From NCBI GenBank assembly GCA_946409475.1, contig CAMJWQ010000035.1, forward strand, positions 1 to 15,541: a stretch of DNA of 15,541 nt. Reading direction: 5' to 3'. The notes under the pieces are model-generated. The model searched no databases. It saw nothing but the letters and a program-made list of their open reading frames with translations, and was not told the DNA's origin. Numbering within the stretch: position 1 is the stretch's first letter; each line of letters opens with the position of its first letter. Both the position numbers and the translations under genes were made by a program. This document shows positions 13,431-15,541 of the stretch, piece by piece. The DNA is from an uncultured Lachnospiraceae bacterium (GTDB lineage: Bacteria > Bacillota > Clostridia > Lachnospirales > Lachnospiraceae).

Positions 13431-14411
13431 ATGAAAATGAAGCTTTATAGAAAAATGATTCTATTTTTTTTATTTAACAGCGTGCTGTTTGCTGTCATGT
13501 TTTATGTAAATCATCCGATCCTCTGGGCCGTATGGGCAATTGGCAATATCTTATTTTGGAGCTATCTGACATACACTATTTACATACTGGAAAAGGGAAT
13601 AGATTTACTGCCGGATTCCATATTATTTAGAAATACTCTTAAGAAGGTATCCGGAAGAATAGGGAAACAGTTGGTAAATAAGGTGGAGGAGCTTGAAAAA
13701 AATATACAGGGGAAGTATTCGGCCAAGGTTATGGATAAACAGAGTAAAATTAATTCCCTGCAGAGCCAAATTAATCCGCATTTTTTATACAATACGCTGG
13801 AGTGCATAAGAAGTGAGGCAATTTTTCAGGAATGTGGCAGTATTGCCAATATGGCGAAATCATTGGCGTCTTTTTTCAGGTACAGTATAAGCAGAAAAGA
13901 AAATATGGTTACGATTTTGGATGAACTGGGAAATATTAAAAATTATTTTTTAATACAGAACTATAGATTTGAAGATAAATTTGATTTTATTGTAAACGTG
14001 GAAGAAGATGACAATAGTGTTTACTCTTATTTAATACCTAAGATGACGATTCAACCGATTGTAGAAAATTCTATTTTTCATGGCTTAGAAACAAAAGCTG
14101 GTGAATGTTATGTAAAAATTGATTTTCAGACAACGGAGGATAAAATTGTGATTACCGTTTCGGACAATGGGGTAGGTATGCCGGAAGAGACCTTGAAGGA
14201 ATTGAGGCATAAAATGGAATATGGAGGAGATGGGAGCGGACTTATCCGGGCGGAGCACAATAATGGAGTTGCACTGTACAATGTAAACCAAAGAATAAAG
14301 CTTACCTTTGGCCCGGAGTATGGACTTCAGATTTACAGTACTCCGGGAGCAGGAACGGATATGGAAATTATAATTCCAAAGATTAACGATAAAACAAAAA
14401 TGCAATTGTGA
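13431..14411 (+). CDS. YesM-type sensor histidine kinase without an extracellular sensor domain
   Basis: A 326-residue kinase of the LytS/YesM group (His_kinase plus HATPase domains). Two membrane helices, about residues 8-26 and 30-52, are joined by only a few residues, so the usual 200-residue outside dCache-like domain is absent; a linker (55-105) follows. Phosphoacceptor His117 is in SQINPHFLYNTLE. The ATP-binding part has the N box PIVENSIFHGLE (Asn213), G1 DNGVGM (245-250) and GVALYNVNQRI. ATG 13431 touches GGGAG, while ATG 13437 lies six bases after it and is the better start, making 324 residues. It lies eight bases after the regulator gene and eight before the ABC-like gene, so all three are one transcript. 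Its signal must enter through the membrane or a partner protein. Confidence 0.93.
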   Translation: MKMKLYRKMILFFLFNSVLFAVMFYVNHPILWAVWAIGNILFWSYLTYTIYILEKGIDLLPDSILFRNTLKKVSGRIGKQLVNKVEELEKNIQGKYSAKVMDKQSKINSLQSQINPHFLYNTLECIRSEAIFQECGSIANMAKSLASFFRYSISRKENMVTILDELGNIKNYFLIQNYRFEDKFDFIVNVEEDDNSVYSYLIPKMTIQPIVENSIFHGLETKAGECYVKIDFQTTEDKIVITVSDNGVGMPEETLKELRHKMEYGGDGSGLIRAEHNNGVALYNVNQRIKLTFGPEYGLQIYSTPGAGTDMEIIIPKINDKTKMQL

Positions 14412-14419
14412 GAGAGCCT

Positions 14420-15541
14420 ATGAAAAAAGAATATTTACAATTTATCAATTGTTCTATAAAGGGAAGAGATTATAATAAGCTGGAAAGAGCCAGCTTTATT
14501 ATCCGGCAGGGTGAATGTATTATTATGGAGAGCAGAGATAATTCAGGTATCGGACTTACGGAATTTTTTAACGGTACCGGACGTTTAACGGAGGGCAAAA
14601 TTTATATTTATAGAACGGAAGTAAAAATTTTTTCACGAAATATATGGCAGAAGAATAAAATTTATTATATAGATGGTAATGCGGAGATGATGAAATGCCT
14701 AGATGCGGCGGAAAATATATTTGTATTCAGAAAGAACAGCCTGAAGAAAATAAGAATTAACCAGAAAGCCATTCACAGGCAGGCAGTTTCCCTGTTTCGG
14801 GAATTTGAACTGGAATATACGGGGAAAGAACATACGGAAAATTTAAAAAAAATTGATTATATCATTTTGAAAATAATAAAAACCTTTACCTATGGGGCAA
14901 AGATAATTATTTTGGACAGGATTTCTGAACAGTGCAATAATGAGGATATGAACAGGCTGACAAGGGTATTGGTGAAGCTAAAGGAAAAGGGAATCACTTT
15001 AATCATAAACGATGTCAGACCGAATGCTTTTAAAAATGTATCGGATTATTTGTGGATCATTGAATATGGAAAACTAAAGCGAAAGAAAAAAAATGATATG
15101 CCTGAAATGGGAGAGGAAGAGCCGTATCCTTGCAGCAGCATGAAAACAGAAAAGCATAGGGAAGGGAATGAGCCGGAAGCAATAGAAAAAATGAAAAAAT
15201 CCGCAGGAAGAATTAAAGGGATTACGCTGAATGGGAGAGATTATTTCGACCTGGCATTTAAAGAGGGAGAAATCTGTTATATTTTTTTGCCTGATACAAA
15301 CCAGCAGGATGTGTTATGGAAGACTCTGATGGGAAAAACCAGATATAAACCACAGTTTATAATAGAAAATACAAATATGGACGGGAATAAAATCGAAAAT
15401 CTGATTAAAAAAAGAATTGTTTTTTGGGAGGGGGAGCGTTTAGAGGAAGAAATCTTATTTAACATGTCTGTCAGGGATAATATATTTCACCCCTCATTTA
15501 AAAAAATCAGTAAGCTTGGTTTTTATATAAAAAATATGGAA
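14420..15541 (+). CDS. Degenerate RbsA-like double ABC ATPase domain protein (partial, runs off the window)
   Basis: The frame is open from ATG 14420 through 374 codons to the window end. It follows the duplicated layout of sugar-importer ATPases such as RbsA (about 500 residues). First half: LERASFIIRQGECIIMES, GRLTEGKIYIY, CLDAAENIFV, KIIILDRISE, GITLIINDVRPNAF, DYLWIIEYGKLKR. Second half begins near residue 264, with LEEEILFNMSVRDNIFHPSF matching the SVRENI-LPS segment after the second switch. The catalytic motifs of the first half are lost: Walker A is RDNSGIGLT (39-47, no lysine), Q-loop reads YYIDG, the LSxGQ signature reads LKKID, Walker B has LDR (Asp166, Arg167 replacing glutamate) and the H-loop histidine is replaced near Asn197-Asp198. 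The second Walker A is also absent. ATP hydrolysis is therefore unlikely. Ribosome site GAGAGAG is weak; the start is eight bases after the kinase stop. Confidence 0.85.
   Translation, partial: MKKEYLQFINCSIKGRDYNKLERASFIIRQGECIIMESRDNSGIGLTEFFNGTGRLTEGKIYIYRTEVKIFSRNIWQKNKIYYIDGNAEMMKCLDAAENIFVFRKNSLKKIRINQKAIHRQAVSLFREFELEYTGKEHTENLKKIDYIILKIIKTFTYGAKIIILDRISEQCNNEDMNRLTRVLVKLKEKGITLIINDVRPNAFKNVSDYLWIIEYGKLKRKKKNDMPEMGEEEPYPCSSMKTEKHREGNEPEAIEKMKKSAGRIKGITLNGRDYFDLAFKEGEICYIFLPDTNQQDVLWKTLMGKTRYKPQFIIENTNMDGNKIENLIKKRIVFWEGERLEEEILFNMSVRDNIFHPSFKKISKLGFYIKNME

Overview
The window looks like a chromosomal segment of a low-to-moderate GC Gram-positive anaerobe, most likely a Lachnospiraceae-type Clostridium. 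This rests on strong AGGAGG-type ribosome sites, TTGACA/TATAAT promoters, a large Bacillus-type SRP RNA directly after tadA, a BlaI/M56 pair with a clostridial-style C-terminal sensor, and a YesM/YesN-type two-component system. No transposase, integrase or phage gene is visible.

Layout. (1) 1-1175: a leader hairpin, tadA (wobble-adenosine deaminase) and the large SRP RNA with its own promoter and a downstream terminator. (2) 1213-4396: a TetR-type regulator and a lon protease. Each carries nearly the same operator upstream, so they look like one regulatory circuit, closed by a strong terminator. (3) 4399-5129, minus strand: an XRE regulator overlapping a four-helix membrane protein. (4) 5231-5858: a PadR regulator and what looks like a truncated HAAS/DUF1700 partner, whose stop abuts the stop of a convergent gene. 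(5) 5859-7563, minus strand: a TetR regulator and a membrane-anchored alpha/beta hydrolase behind a promoter with two operator-like palindromes. (6) 7595-8884, minus strand: an ASCH-like protein and a broken AraC/GyrI-type regulator. (7) 8961-9232: an intergenic array of short, partly inverted repeats. (8) 9242-11602: a BlaI repressor and M56 membrane metallopeptidase with a large external domain that is not a penicillin-binding domain. (9) 11717 to the end: response regulator, histidine kinase, and a third gene still open at the window edge.

The most interesting part is region 9. The kinase has two membrane helices with almost nothing between them, so it has no obvious sensor domain. The gene right behind it aligns by eye with the duplicated ATPase of ribose/xylose-type sugar ABC importers (RbsA-like), but Walker A lysine, Q-loop, signature, Walker B glutamate and H-loop are all replaced in its first half. 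I infer that it is a non-hydrolysing ABC pseudo-ATPase which could be the sensing or coupling partner of the kinase. Its sequence is cut by the window end, so the genes beyond it are unknown.

All domain assignments are from reading the sequence; no database search was run.
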